A stretch of DNA of 38,401 nt from JAAYEA01 sp012689325 (GTDB taxonomy: Bacteria > Chloroflexota > Anaerolineae > JAAYEA01). The translations under genes were made by a program, and so were the position numbers. The stretch is taken from the NCBI GenBank assembly GCA_036841525.1, contig DAITVZ010000053.1, positions 1 to 38,401 of the forward strand. The letters run 5' to 3'. This document shows positions 23,816-32,563 of this stretch, piece after piece. The first letter of the stretch is position 1. Every line of letters starts with the position of its first letter. Below the pieces are notes generated by a model, which worked only from the letters and a program-made list of their open reading frames with translations, did not search any database and was not told the DNA's origin.

Positions 23816-24763
23816 CTATGACTGGCATGAGGCATTATACAGTGGCAGCAGAGCGTCATACACATTCGTCGCCAGTGCCGCGATTGTTGTGCTCTTGTTG
23901 ACCGCTTCGCTCTTTGCCATGTGAGCGCACAGGTACAAATCACACCACTCATTCGGCTCAGTGGCCTTGAGCTTGTCAACGAACTCGGACCAGGTAATGA
24001 TTTCGGGCTTGTTCCGGTTCTCCCATTCCCACCGCAGCCCATCCTGCACAAGATCCACTTGGGCTATCAGAGGTTTGTCTGCCCAGACACAAACGTCCCA
24101 ATGCAGATGCCACTGCTGCATTGCAACCTGGACCTTGCGCTGCAGCTCAGCCTCGCTCCTGAGCGCATCTACAAAGCCAGGCCAATGCCACGTTTCGTCC
24201 ATAGGTCCCCTGTTTCTCTCGATATAGAATCCGAAGGTAGCCCCCTCGGAGTCTAGTTGAAAGAGAAACTTGGCCTTCCGTTTCCGCGCCTTCTCCGTTT
24301 TCGCACCCGTGACCCCAACTTCCTTGTTTGTAGGTGGCTCCCGGTAATGCACAGGCTGAGCAACATGCAACTCCGCCCTGCGGTAGATCGCATATGACTC
24401 AAAAAGACGATCCGCTGCTTTCGACATAAGCTGAGCAAGCAAGCCCCCCAGACTTGATCGGCGTCGCCATGATGTATCCGCAACCCCCTTCTTGAAATCC
24501 GCCTCCAATAGGCCTCGGAAGTCGCTCCCCCTGGCATCCCGGTCGTAGCCTGCCTGGGGTGTCTTGTGGTCATCCTTGACGTCGCTTTTCTGCCTTCTCT
24601 CATCCTGAATACGATTCCAGGCCTTTTCCTGCACCGCAATGTCTGCCGTGATCTCGTGGCCACCAGCATACCGGATCACCATCTGGGGATCTGCCAGCTT
24701 GATGACCTCGTATTCACCGTCATTGTTGCAGTATTTCCCACCCACACAAAAAGGATGGCTCAT
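23816..24763 (-). CDS. Unrecognised protein, second gene of a lower-GC pair
   Basis: 315 residues, ATG at 24763 with GGAGG 5 nt upstream. I recognise no family. It begins MSHPFCVGGKY and has a basic middle (KTEKARKRKAKF) before FLFQLDSEGATFGFYIERN, which has the look of a nuclease-fold or DUF-type beta core, then WHWPGF and a C-terminal helical tail. A sampled 60-bp row (24601-24660) is 55 percent GC, against 70 percent in iolG (2521-2580), so it may be acquired. It follows the 467-residue gene by 35 bp and probably belongs to the same transcript. It ends 70 bp from the convergent propeller gene. Confidence 0.7.
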   Translation of the reverse strand: MSHPFCVGGKYCNNDGEYEVIKLADPQMVIRYAGGHEITADIAVQEKAWNRIQDERRQKSDVKDDHKTPQAGYDRDARGSDFRGLLEADFKKGVADTSWRRRSSLGGLLAQLMSKAADRLFESYAIYRRAELHVAQPVHYREPPTNKEVGVTGAKTEKARKRKAKFLFQLDSEGATFGFYIERNRGPMDETWHWPGFVDALRSEAELQRKVQVAMQQWHLHWDVCVWADKPLIAQVDLVQDGLRWEWENRNKPEIITWSEFVDKLKATEPNEWCDLYLCAHMAKSEAVNKSTTIAALATNVYDALLPLYNASCQS

Positions 24764-24798
24764 CTTGTCCTCCGAAGCCAGAACCGCTCATGGCCGTG

Positions 24799-26202
24799 CT
24801 AGCCGAGAGTGGGGTTCACATCTTCACCCAGGCGGCGCAAGATTTGCAGCAGGTGCCGGGCAGATTTCTCCGTGAAGGAATCGTCTATCGTGATAGAGGC
24901 GCCCGAGTTCTGGGGGGTGAATTGCGGGATTCTCGCCACTGCCTGCTCGTAAGCCCGCCGAGGTTCCAGGAGATTCTCGAAATAGTAGGAAAGCGGGTAG
25001 TAGAGCCAGATGTACGCAGGTTTCTTCTGGCTCGGAGCCCAGAGGCTGCAGAGCGCAAAAGTGTGCGAGTAGACAGATAGCCGCAAGGCAACGCTATTCA
25101 GTGTCTTGGTGTAGAGCTTTTGGCCCGCATCGTGCCAACCCTGTATCAGAAGGGTATAGACCTTGAGCACCTCAGGCGAGCAAGCCTCCAATAAGGCATC
25201 AATACCGCGTTGCGTCGCACCGCCTACGGAGACCTTCAAGCCCCACCGTTCAGCGAGATCTGGAACTTGAATGTCCGGCGGCACGGCCCTCTTCATCGCC
25301 TTGTCCAGCATGGTGAGCGCATCCAGAAACTGGTCGGCCACGGCCTCTGTGAAGCTGCCATCCACCGGTAGGTGCGCAGAACTTGCCGTGATCTCGAAGC
25401 GCAGAGGTCGGGGCACTGCCTTTTTGAAAGCGGCCTCATCTGCTGGCCGCAACCCCTGCCGCGCCAGCGAATTCCAGCCAACAGTGACAATGGGGCCTGC
25501 GGAAGCGCCTCCAACAAGAGCCGCCAGGGTCTTGCCTGCAGGGGCCCTGGAGTCCAGGCCAATGGTATGCCTTCCGGTCGTGACACGGCCCTTACGCGAC
25601 ACCCAGCCCTCCATGAGGTAACTGAACATACGCTGGGCGTTCGGATCACACAGGCGAAGCACATCTCGAATCGTTTCCCAGGTGGGTCTGTCCATCTCGA
25701 TATTTGGCATTGCAACCTTGAAACTTTCCTGTAGCGGCTCATCCAGCCTATCCGCCGCTTCCAAGACTGTGCGGATAGCATCGAGGATGTGATCGGCCTC
25801 CAAACCCGCGATCGGACGTACAACCGAGATAACTACCAGATCGCCTTCGAGAACCGAAATCCGTGCCTGCCCGATAGCGCGGTGATTTAGGCGCAAGAGG
25901 TTCTCGAATAACTCGGCTCGCAGCCTGGTATCTTGAGGCGCTCTCAAGATAGGTGCCCAGACGGCTAAGGAGTACTCACCAGGTCCCCACTCCAGGACAT
26001 TGACCATGGCATGCGCCGTCCCTAAGCCCAAATGACGCCAACCATCCTCGTCGATCGCCTCCTGGGGATCGATGCCGAGGCTAGCGAGGACGCGATCCAC
26101 CATAGACTGAGCCTCTGCAGGCGACATAGCCGCTTTGCTTGGCTCCTGTCTGCCATAGAGAGTCTCGAACCAATCCAACCTGCCATTAGGTTTCTCTGCC
26201 AT
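24799..26202 (-). CDS. Unrecognised protein with YbjN-like N-terminus and internal duplication
   Basis: 467 residues from the ATG at 26202 (AGGAGG 8 nt upstream); an in-frame ATG at 26220 lies before the ribosome site. Residues ~25-155 look like a YbjN/CesT-type chaperone fold (YSLAVWAPIL, NHRAIGQARISVLEGDLVVISV). The rest consists of two repeats of about 140 residues. Corresponding points are LCDPNAQRMFSYLMEGW and ACSPEVLKVYTLLIQGW, and LPVDGSFTEAVADQFL and ITIDDSFTEKSARHLL. Base composition is lower in GC than the neighbours. The function is unknown; a chaperone or effector-handling role would be a guess. Confidence 0.75.
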   Translation of the reverse strand: MAEKPNGRLDWFETLYGRQEPSKAAMSPAEAQSMVDRVLASLGIDPQEAIDEDGWRHLGLGTAHAMVNVLEWGPGEYSLAVWAPILRAPQDTRLRAELFENLLRLNHRAIGQARISVLEGDLVVISVVRPIAGLEADHILDAIRTVLEAADRLDEPLQESFKVAMPNIEMDRPTWETIRDVLRLCDPNAQRMFSYLMEGWVSRKGRVTTGRHTIGLDSRAPAGKTLAALVGGASAGPIVTVGWNSLARQGLRPADEAAFKKAVPRPLRFEITASSAHLPVDGSFTEAVADQFLDALTMLDKAMKRAVPPDIQVPDLAERWGLKVSVGGATQRGIDALLEACSPEVLKVYTLLIQGWHDAGQKLYTKTLNSVALRLSVYSHTFALCSLWAPSQKKPAYIWLYYPLSYYFENLLEPRRAYEQAVARIPQFTPQNSGASITIDDSFTEKSARHLLQILRRLGEDVNPTLG

Positions 26203-26501
26203 AGAGCTGTCCTCCTGCATGGTTGTCGCTTGCTGCGACTGGTAGTTTGGCTATAAAGCCAAACCCCGATCGGTGGAATGGAACGCTAGCCTAGCACAAG
26301 ACGCAAAGGCACATGCATACAACACTACCAAGGTGCCAGCAAAAAGATGATCTGCTCCCAATAGACGCCAGACCGATATATGCCTGCTTGCTTGCCAGTA
26401 TATTCATCTGAGCCAAGAAGTCAATGGATCGCCGACACAATCACAACTTGGCTGAGTTCATGTAATCTGACGCTTCACAATGAGCCCCGTGGTCGTGCTC
26501 C
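26203..26501. other. Intergenic stretch without a recognised gene
   Basis: About 300 bp of lower-GC sequence between the YbjN-like gene and a small ORF. It contains one perfect inverted repeat (26245-26264). I see no tRNA, no long ORF and no convincing promoter with both boxes. It may be the joint of an acquired segment. Confidence 0.6.
26245..26264. repeat. Perfect 8-bp inverted repeat upstream of the YbjN-like gene
   Basis: GTTTGGCT (26245-26252), ATAA, AGCCAAAC (26257-26264). It is 43 bp before the start codon and could be an operator or an RNA hairpin in the 5' leader. There is no T-run next to it on either strand. Confidence 0.55.
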
Positions 26502-26690
26502 TCATCTAGCGGCCCGGGCAGCCAGCGCGTCTGGTTCTTGCCAGCATGTCTGCTCTAAGGTCCGCCGCGTCTGCCTCGCCTCGCGGATACATTCCGCCAC
26601 CTCGGCCTCGATCACCTCAGGTGGGATATCCTGGTTGCGCTCCCTGACCTCGTCGATCATGGCAAAGAACTCGGCTCGCCTACACGACAT
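26502..26690 (-). CDS. Small ORF, possible antitoxin remnant
   Basis: 62 codons from an ATG at 26690 that overlaps the DUF167 stop by 11 bp. The part FFAMIDEVRERNQDIPPEVIEAEVAECIREARQ looks like the C-terminal acidic/basic helix of a VapB/AbrB-type antitoxin. The N-terminal DNA-binding half is missing and no toxin follows, so it may be a leftover fragment or start further inside (Met11). Low confidence that it is expressed. Confidence 0.35.
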   Translation of the reverse strand: MSCRRAEFFAMIDEVRERNQDIPPEVIEAEVAECIREARQTRRTLEQTCWQEPDALAARAAR

Positions 26691-26976
26691 CTCTCACCAG
26701 CCTCTCCCGCACCGCCTCCAGCGACAGCCCCGCCACCGCCACCACCTTGCGCCGCGAGGTCTCGCCTGCGACGATGGTCACCTGCCGCGCGGGCACGCCC
26801 AGCACCTCCGCCAGGAACTTGATCAGGTGGGCGTTGGCCGCGCCCTCCACTGGCGGCGCGGTGATGCGCACCTTGATGGCGTCGCCATGCGCCCCACCGA
26901 TCTCGTCCTTGCGGGCGCGCGGGGTCACGTGCACGGCAAAAGTCACGCCGCGCTCGCTCTCGTGCAGCATCCCCAT
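26680..26976 (-). CDS. yggU: DUF167 / YggU family protein
   Basis: 98 residues, the usual family length. It has FAVHVTPRARKDEIGG, the conserved ITAPPVEGAANAHLIKFLAEVLG and the VTIVAGETSRRKVV strand. The function of the family is unknown. It follows yggT by 15 bp in the same minus-strand operon, the common bacterial grouping yggS-yggT-yggU. Confidence 0.93.
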   Translation of the reverse strand: MGMLHESERGVTFAVHVTPRARKDEIGGAHGDAIKVRITAPPVEGAANAHLIKFLAEVLGVPARQVTIVAGETSRRKVVAVAGLSLEAVRERLVRDVV

Positions 26977-26991
26977 CCCCTGCTCCGCGCC

Positions 26992-27264
26992 CTAATAAGC
27001 CGCCGCAGTCAGCAAGGACAGGATAATCCGCTGCAACATAGCCAGCAAGAACAGGGCCACGATGGGGGTGATGTCCAGCGGCCCCACCATGGGCACGATC
27101 CGGCGCAACGGCTCCAAGATCGGGTTCGTGATCTGATAGATCAACGAGACCAGGGGATTGGGGTTGTAGGGGTTGGGGTTCAGCCAGGAAAGCACCACCC
27201 GCAAGAAAACTGCCAGGTTCATCAGCCAGAACAAGACGTTGACGAAACTGATCAGCAGCGACAT
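26992..27264 (-). CDS. yggT: YggT family membrane protein
   Basis: 90 residues with two hydrophobic segments (~4-26 and ~66-88) joined by the conserved SWLNPNPYNPNPLVSLIYQ and TNPILEPLRRIVP region. It is an integral membrane protein; in various bacteria the family is tied to cell shape, division or osmotic stress, without an agreed mechanism. It follows yggS by 60 bp. Confidence 0.93.
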   Translation of the reverse strand: MSLLISFVNVLFWLMNLAVFLRVVLSWLNPNPYNPNPLVSLIYQITNPILEPLRRIVPMVGPLDITPIVALFLLAMLQRIILSLLTAAAY

Positions 27265-27324
27265 GTGTTGTTGGATCCTCCCGCTATAGTATGGCGCGCC
27301 ATCGCTGGGCGCCGCCAGCGCTTA

Positions 27325-28074
27325 TCAAGCCGGTCGCGGGCCAAAGATCGCCCGTCCCAGGCGCACCATCGTGGCCCCTTCAGCGATGGCTACCTCGAAA
27401 TCGTCGCTCATGCCCATGGAGAGCTGGTCCCAGCCGCAGCCGGGGAACTCGCGAGCCAGCCGGTCCCGCCAGGCCCGCAGCCGCTGAAAGTAGGGCCTCG
27501 CCTGCTCGGGGTCCTCGCCCAGCGGCGCCACGGTCATCAGCCCGCGCACCCGCACCCCCGGCAGCGCCGCGATCTCGGCCACGGCCTGCAGCAGGGCCGC
27601 CTCGTGCCCCGCCGCCGAGGCGGGAAAGCCGTACTTGGACTCCTCGCCGGAGACGTTGAGCTCCAACAGCACGGGCGCCACGCGCCCCAGCTCGCCGGCC
27701 TGCCGGCTGAGCCGCTGCGCCAGGTGGACGCTATCCACCGAGTGGATGAGGTCGAACAGCTCCAGCGCCCGCGCCGACTTGCGGCTTTGCAGGTGGCCGA
27801 TCAGGTGCCAATCCGGCGCCGGCCCGCCGCGCCCGGCGATGGTCTGGGCGAGCTGCGGCAGCTTCTCCTCCGCCTCTTCCACGCGGTTCTCGCCAAAGAC
27901 GCGTTGCCCCAGCTCGTAGGCCGCCAGGATGCGCGCTGGCTCCACCGTCTTGCTCACCGCCACCAGGGTGATCTCGGCGGGGTCGCGCCCGGCCCCTTGC
28001 GCCGCCCGGACGATCCGCTCGCGCACCGCCTCCAGGTTCGCCGCGATCATCTCGCGTATCTCGCGCTCCGACAT
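27325..28074 (-). CDS. yggS: Pyridoxal phosphate homeostasis protein (YggS/PLPBP)
   Basis: 249 residues from the ATG at 28074 (GGGGG before it); an in-frame ATG at 28086 directly after the pgeF stop is an alternative. It is a single-domain fold-type III PLP protein. K42 in TLVAVSKTVEP binds PLP; WHLIGHLQSRK and the LNVSGEESKYGF segment are hallmarks, and the C-terminal LSMGMSDDFEVAIAEGATMVRLG binds the phosphate. It buffers and delivers PLP rather than catalysing a reaction. Confidence 0.95.
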   Translation of the reverse strand: MSEREIREMIAANLEAVRERIVRAAQGAGRDPAEITLVAVSKTVEPARILAAYELGQRVFGENRVEEAEEKLPQLAQTIAGRGGPAPDWHLIGHLQSRKSARALELFDLIHSVDSVHLAQRLSRQAGELGRVAPVLLELNVSGEESKYGFPASAAGHEAALLQAVAEIAALPGVRVRGLMTVAPLGEDPEQARPYFQRLRAWRDRLAREFPGCGWDQLSMGMSDDFEVAIAEGATMVRLGRAIFGPRPA

Positions 28075-28086
28075 GGTTGCCCCCAT

Positions 28087-28869
28087 CTACTCGGCCAACC
28101 CCAACAAGACGGCAAAGCGACCAGTCCGCCCCGCCTCGGCGCGGTGCGAATAGAACTCGCCCACGTCGCACGCGGTGCAGAGCGGGGCGGCCTCGCAGCG
28201 AGCCACGCCCGCCCGGCGCAGTTGCCACCGGTTGGCCCCGATCAGGTCGAAATGCGTGGAGCCGTCCGCCTGCCGCCGCAACACCCCTGCCGAGGCGGGA
28301 AAGGCTGCAGCCGCCGCCCGGATGACCTCCTCGCCCACTTGGTAGCAGCAAGGCCCAATCCCCGGCCCCAGCGCCGCCACCAAGTCTGCGGGGTCGCTGC
28401 CAAAGGCGGCCTGCATGGCGCGCACCGTGTGGCCCGCCACGTCCGCCATGGTGCCGCGCCACCCCGCGTGGGCCAGCCCCACCGCCCGCCGCCGCTCATC
28501 ATATAATAACACCGGCAGGCAGTCGGCGAAGCGCATCATCAGCAGCAGCCCCGGCTCGGCCGTGGCCAGCCCGTCGGTGACGGGGACCACGCTCCCGCCC
28601 TCTAGCCCGCTCACCACCGCGACGTGATGGCCGTGCACCTGGTGGGCCGTCACCACCCGCCGCGGCTCCACCCCGAGCGCCGCATAGACGAGCGCGTGGT
28701 TGGCCTCCACCGCGTCGTGGTCGTCGCCCACGGTGTGCCCCACGTTCAGGCTGGCATACGGCGCGGCGCTGCGACCGCCGAGACGGGTGAACACCCCATG
28801 CGGCACGCCCCGCGCCGCCAGGGACTCGAACTGGTAATACACCACCTCCCGATCATTCTGCCTCAGCAC
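28087..28869 (-). CDS. pgeF: Peptidoglycan editing factor / purine-nucleoside oxidoreductase-hydrolase (YfiH, laccase domain)
   Basis: 260 residues. Family residues are visible: H76/H79 in AHQVHG, C117 in RFADCLP and H134 in LAHAGWRGT, forming the metal site. GIGPCCYQVG and the C-terminal FYSHRAEAGRTGRFAVLLGL are also conserved. YfiH proteins have been described both as multicopper-like oxidases acting on purine nucleosides and as factors preventing misincorporation of serine in peptidoglycan. It lies 12 bp after the radical SAM gene and its stop abuts yggS. Confidence 0.93.
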   Translation of the reverse strand: MLRQNDREVVYYQFESLAARGVPHGVFTRLGGRSAAPYASLNVGHTVGDDHDAVEANHALVYAALGVEPRRVVTAHQVHGHHVAVVSGLEGGSVVPVTDGLATAEPGLLLMMRFADCLPVLLYDERRRAVGLAHAGWRGTMADVAGHTVRAMQAAFGSDPADLVAALGPGIGPCCYQVGEEVIRAAAAAFPASAGVLRRQADGSTHFDLIGANRWQLRRAGVARCEAAPLCTACDVGEFYSHRAEAGRTGRFAVLLGLAE

Positions 28870-28881
28870 GAACGCCTCACC

Positions 28882-30471
28882 TCATCCACCGCCGCGCAGC
28901 GCCTCGGCGGCGCGCTGGCGTTCTCGCTCCAGGAACTCAAGCCGCGGCCCGGCCTCCACCACGTCCCAAGGGAGCGGCTCGTCCGGGGCCCGCTGGCGCA
29001 GATACTCGCTCGGCGCGATCCCCTCGCCGCGCAGGGCCCTTTCCCAGGCCTTCAGCGAGGTGCGCCCGCCCATGGCCGCCAGCGCACGCCCCACCCGCCG
29101 GTCGCCACGGGCCAGCACGCCCTGCACCAGCGACCAGGCCGAGCCCTCCGCCTTGACCTGGACGCGATCGGGGCGCAGCGCCTCCTGCACCCAGCTCAGG
29201 CGCGCCTCCAAGACCTCCGGCGCGGCCATGGCCTCCCACTGGAAGGGGGTGTGCGCCTTGGGCACGAAAGGCGTCAGGTTGATGGACACCTCGCCCGGAA
29301 AGCGCCCCTGCGCCTGTCGCACCAGATCCGCGATGGCGGCGACATCCTCATCTGTCTCGCCCGGCAGCCCGATCATGAAATAGAGCTTGAGCGCCGGGAA
29401 CCGATACTGGCGCGCCAGGTCCACCGCCGCCAGGATATCCTCTTCCGTAAAACCCTTGTGCACCGCCTCGCGCAATCGCTGGCACCCTGCCTCCGGGGCC
29501 AGGGTGAGCGTGCGCGAGCCGCTTTCGGCCAGCGCCGCCACCAGCGCCTCGGGCAGCGGCTTGACCCGCAGCGACGAGACCGAGAGCTTGAGCCCCAGCG
29601 CCTTCAGCCCGGCCAGCAGCCCCTCGATCTCGCGGTAATCCGAGATGGCCGCGCCCACCAGCCCCACCTTGTCCCGATAGGCCCGCCCCGCCTCCGCCTG
29701 CGCCAGCAGCGTCTGCAAGCCTCGCTCGCGGAAGGGACGGTAGGTGTGCCCGGCCAGGCAAAAGCGGCAGCCATGCGCGCACCCCCGGCTGGTCTCGATC
29801 AAGAACATGTCGCCGAACTCGGTATCCGGGGTCAGGATCACCGAGTGGGTGGGGTGCGCATCCAGGTCCCGAACCGCCAGCCGTTGCACCGGCAGGACCG
29901 AGCGCCCCGGCACATAGACCCCCGGCAACTGGGCCAGCGCCTCCAGCACCTCGCCCCGCGACGCGTCGATCAGCTCCCACAGCAGCTCGGCGAGCGGCGC
30001 CACCACCTCTTCGGCCTCGCCGATGACGAAAGCGTCGCAGATCTCGGCCAGCGGCTCCGGGTTGGCCGTGACCGCCGGGCCGCCCGCCAAAAGCAACGGG
30101 TAGGTCTCGTCGCGCTCCGCCGACCAAACTGGCATCCCAGCATGGTGCAACAGGCTCAAGAGGTTGGGATAGTCCAACTCGAACGAGAGGGAAACCGCCA
30201 GCACGGCGCAATCCAGCGGGTCATGCTGGGATTCCAGGGTCACCAGAGGCTGCCGGGTGTCGCCGGACCAGAACAGGCGCTCGCAGACCACCTGGGGCTG
30301 GGCGTTGAAGAGCTGATAGACGGTCTGAAAGCCAAGGTTGGACATGCCCAGATGATAGGTGTTGGGATAGGCCAGGGCCACCGGCAAGCGCCCACCCCAG
30401 TCCTTGGTGACGTACCCTTGCTCGCGGTCCAGCACCTTGCGCGCGCTGGCGATGACATCCCATTTGGCCAT
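28882..30471 (-). CDS. B12-binding-type radical SAM protein (TIGR03960-like)
   Basis: 529 residues. The N-terminal ~180 residues look like a B12-binding-like Rossmann region (YPNTYHLGMSNLGFQTVY, LLLAGGPAVTANPEPLAE). The radical SAM cluster is C231-x3-C235-x2-C238 (SRGCAHGCRFC), followed by the SAM-binding strands (GLVGAAISDY, LTLAPEAGC, YFMIGLPGETDED). This resembles the TIGR03960 family often joined to a TIGR03936 (DUF2344) domain, which is not present here. Its substrate is unknown; an RNA or tRNA modification is possible. It is first in the operon with pgeF, yggS, yggT and yggU. Confidence 0.88.
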   Translation of the reverse strand: MAKWDVIASARKVLDREQGYVTKDWGGRLPVALAYPNTYHLGMSNLGFQTVYQLFNAQPQVVCERLFWSGDTRQPLVTLESQHDPLDCAVLAVSLSFELDYPNLLSLLHHAGMPVWSAERDETYPLLLAGGPAVTANPEPLAEICDAFVIGEAEEVVAPLAELLWELIDASRGEVLEALAQLPGVYVPGRSVLPVQRLAVRDLDAHPTHSVILTPDTEFGDMFLIETSRGCAHGCRFCLAGHTYRPFRERGLQTLLAQAEAGRAYRDKVGLVGAAISDYREIEGLLAGLKALGLKLSVSSLRVKPLPEALVAALAESGSRTLTLAPEAGCQRLREAVHKGFTEEDILAAVDLARQYRFPALKLYFMIGLPGETDEDVAAIADLVRQAQGRFPGEVSINLTPFVPKAHTPFQWEAMAAPEVLEARLSWVQEALRPDRVQVKAEGSAWSLVQGVLARGDRRVGRALAAMGGRTSLKAWERALRGEGIAPSEYLRQRAPDEPLPWDVVEAGPRLEFLERERQRAAEALRGGG

Positions 30472-30515
30472 GTTTCCCCAGTCCGATCCCTTATTCAGCC
30501 GCCGTAGGCCATCTG

Positions 30516-30544
30516 ATAGTAGCCGATACCCCCGCTTCTGTCAA
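30516..30544 (-). promoter_or_regulatory. Promoter of the radical SAM-pgeF-yggSTU operon
   Basis: Minus strand TTGACA (30544-30539), 17 bp, TACTAT (30521-30516). It lies divergent from the ftsH promoter. Confidence 0.7.
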
Positions 30545-30589
30545 ACCCACCCGGGCCCAGGCGCATCGGAAAAACAGCATTTCGCGCAC

Positions 30590-30618
30590 TTGAAGTTTTG
30601 CCCCATATCTGGTATAAT
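30590..30618 (+). promoter_or_regulatory. Promoter of ftsH
   Basis: TTGAAG (30590-30595), 17 bp, TATAAT (30613-30618). The leader to the GTG start is ~35 nt. Confidence 0.85.
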
Positions 30619-30658
30619 CATGTGCGCAAGATAGCCTTCACAGGCTTGGGAGGATAAT

Positions 30659-32473
30659 GTGAACTCGGGTAGATTCAGAAACGGGTTTGTCTACTTTTTG
30701 ATCCTGGTCGCGGTGGTGGCCGTGCTATATAACATCCTGTCGTCCACGGAGCAGTGGCCCACCGTCGCCATCGATCGCGTAGCTACCCTGGTCAAGCAAG
30801 GCCAGGTTGAGCGGATTGTCGTCAGGGAAGATCAACTCGAAATTCAATTGGCGGAGGGGCAGTCGCCGCCGCGGCTGCTGGCGCAAAAAGAGAACGGCGT
30901 CGGCCTGGTGGAGACGCTGACCGCCTTTGGCGTGACGGAAGCGCAACTGAACGCCGTCAGCGTCGAGGTGGAGCGCCCCAGCGCCATCGATTGGGTCGGG
31001 CTGCTCAGCACCTTTTTCCCGATCATCATCTTTGGCGTGATCTTGCTGTTCATGGTGCGTCAGGCGCAAAGCGGCAACAACCAGGCCATGTCCTTCGGCA
31101 AAAGCCGGGCGCGACTGATGTCCAGCGACCACCCCACGGTCACCTTTAACGATGTGGCCGGCGTCGAGGAGGCCAAACAGGAGCTCCAGGAAGTGGTCGA
31201 GTTCCTGCGCGAGCCGGACAAGTTCACGGCCCTCGGCGCGCGCATCCCCAAAGGCGTGTTGCTGGTCGGCTCCCCGGGCACCGGCAAAACGCTCATGGCC
31301 CGCGCGGTGGCTGGCGAGGCCGGGGTTCCCTTCTTTAGCATCAGCGGCTCCGAGTTCGTCGAGATGTTCGTCGGCGTCGGCGCGAGCCGCGTGCGCGACC
31401 TCTTTGACCAGGCCAAGCGCAATAGCCCCTGCATCGTCTTTGTGGACGAGATCGACGCCGTGGGACGGCACCGCGGCGCGGGGCTGGGCGGCAGCCACGA
31501 CGAGCGCGAGCAGACCCTGAACCAGATCCTGGTCGAGATGGACGGCTTTGATACCGACGACCGGGTGATCGTCATGGCCGCCACCAACCGCCCGGACATA
31601 CTAGACCCGGCGCTGATGCGCCCTGGCCGTTTCGACCGCCGCGTGGTGCTGGATATGCCCGACATGAACGGGCGGCGCGCCATCTTGGGCGTGCACGTGC
31701 GCGGCAAGCCCCTGGCCGAGGGCGTGGACCTCGAAGCCCTGGCCCGCCTGACGCCCGGCTTTACCGGCGCCGATATCGAGAATATGGTTAACGAGGGCGC
31801 GATCCTCGCCGCCCGCCGCAACAAAAAGGCGATCTCCATGGACGAGCTCTCGGAGGCCATCGAGCGCGTCATCGCCGGGCCCGAGCGCCGCAGCCGGGTC
31901 ATCCGGGAGGAAGAGAAGCGCATCACTGCCTATCACGAGGCGGCGCACGCCCTGGTCTCCAATATCCTGCCCAACTGCGATCCAGTGCGCAAAGTCAGCA
32001 TCATCCCCCGCGGCATGGCGTTGGGCTATACCATCACCCTGCCCGAGGTGGATCGCCACCTGCAACAGCGCGCCAAGTTCGAGGACGAGCTCTCCGCCAT
32101 GCTGGCCGGCCGCGCCGCCGAGGAGCTGATCTTTGGCGACGTCTCCACGGGGGCGCTCAACGACCTGGAGCAGAGCTCCAAGCTGGCCCGCGCCATGGTT
32201 ACCCAGTACGGCATGAACGACAAACTCGGCCCGCGCGTCTTTGGCCAGAAAGAAGAGCTGGTCTTCCTGGGCAAAGAGATCTCGGAGCAGCGCGATTACA
32301 GCGAAAAGATCGCCGAGCAAATCGACGAGGAGATTCGCATCCTGATCAACCGGGCCTACGAGCGGGCCAAGCAGGTCCTGACCGAGTACCGGGACAAGCT
32401 GACCCGGATCGCCGACCTGCTCATCGAGAAGGAAACCCTGAACGAGAGCGAGTTCGAGGCGATTTTCGCCTAG
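30659..32473 (+). CDS. ftsH: ATP-dependent zinc metalloprotease FtsH
   Basis: 604 residues from a GTG at 30659 (GGGAGGATAAT before it). Two transmembrane helices (~10-27 and ~118-140) flank a small extracytoplasmic domain. The AAA module has Walker A GSPGTGKT (204-211), Walker B FVDEIDAVG and the second region of homology ending RPGRFDR. The protease site is H426-E427-A-A-H430, with D502 in the STGALNDLEQ segment as third zinc ligand. It degrades misassembled membrane and short-lived cytoplasmic proteins. Length and all motifs are standard. Confidence 0.98.
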   Translation: MNSGRFRNGFVYFLILVAVVAVLYNILSSTEQWPTVAIDRVATLVKQGQVERIVVREDQLEIQLAEGQSPPRLLAQKENGVGLVETLTAFGVTEAQLNAVSVEVERPSAIDWVGLLSTFFPIIIFGVILLFMVRQAQSGNNQAMSFGKSRARLMSSDHPTVTFNDVAGVEEAKQELQEVVEFLREPDKFTALGARIPKGVLLVGSPGTGKTLMARAVAGEAGVPFFSISGSEFVEMFVGVGASRVRDLFDQAKRNSPCIVFVDEIDAVGRHRGAGLGGSHDEREQTLNQILVEMDGFDTDDRVIVMAATNRPDILDPALMRPGRFDRRVVLDMPDMNGRRAILGVHVRGKPLAEGVDLEALARLTPGFTGADIENMVNEGAILAARRNKKAISMDELSEAIERVIAGPERRSRVIREEEKRITAYHEAAHALVSNILPNCDPVRKVSIIPRGMALGYTITLPEVDRHLQQRAKFEDELSAMLAGRAAEELIFGDVSTGALNDLEQSSKLARAMVTQYGMNDKLGPRVFGQKEELVFLGKEISEQRDYSEKIAEQIDEEIRILINRAYERAKQVLTEYRDKLTRIADLLIEKETLNESEFEAIFA

Positions 32474-32500
32474 GGCAAAGCGGCCGAGCGGAGCAAAGAC

Positions 32501-32547
32501 CAACTGGATACCCCAGGGAAGATCGCCTGAAGGTATCCAGTTGTTTT
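32501..32547 (+). terminator. Terminator after ftsH, directly before the next gene
   Basis: A 12-bp perfect stem (CAACTGGATACC 32501-32512 with 32532-32543, 19-nt loop that can form a 4-bp inner stem) is followed by TTTT. The next start codon is only 17 nt further on, so the following gene depends on read-through or a promoter not seen. Confidence 0.75.
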
Positions 32548-32563
32548 ATGGAAGGAGAGGGAA

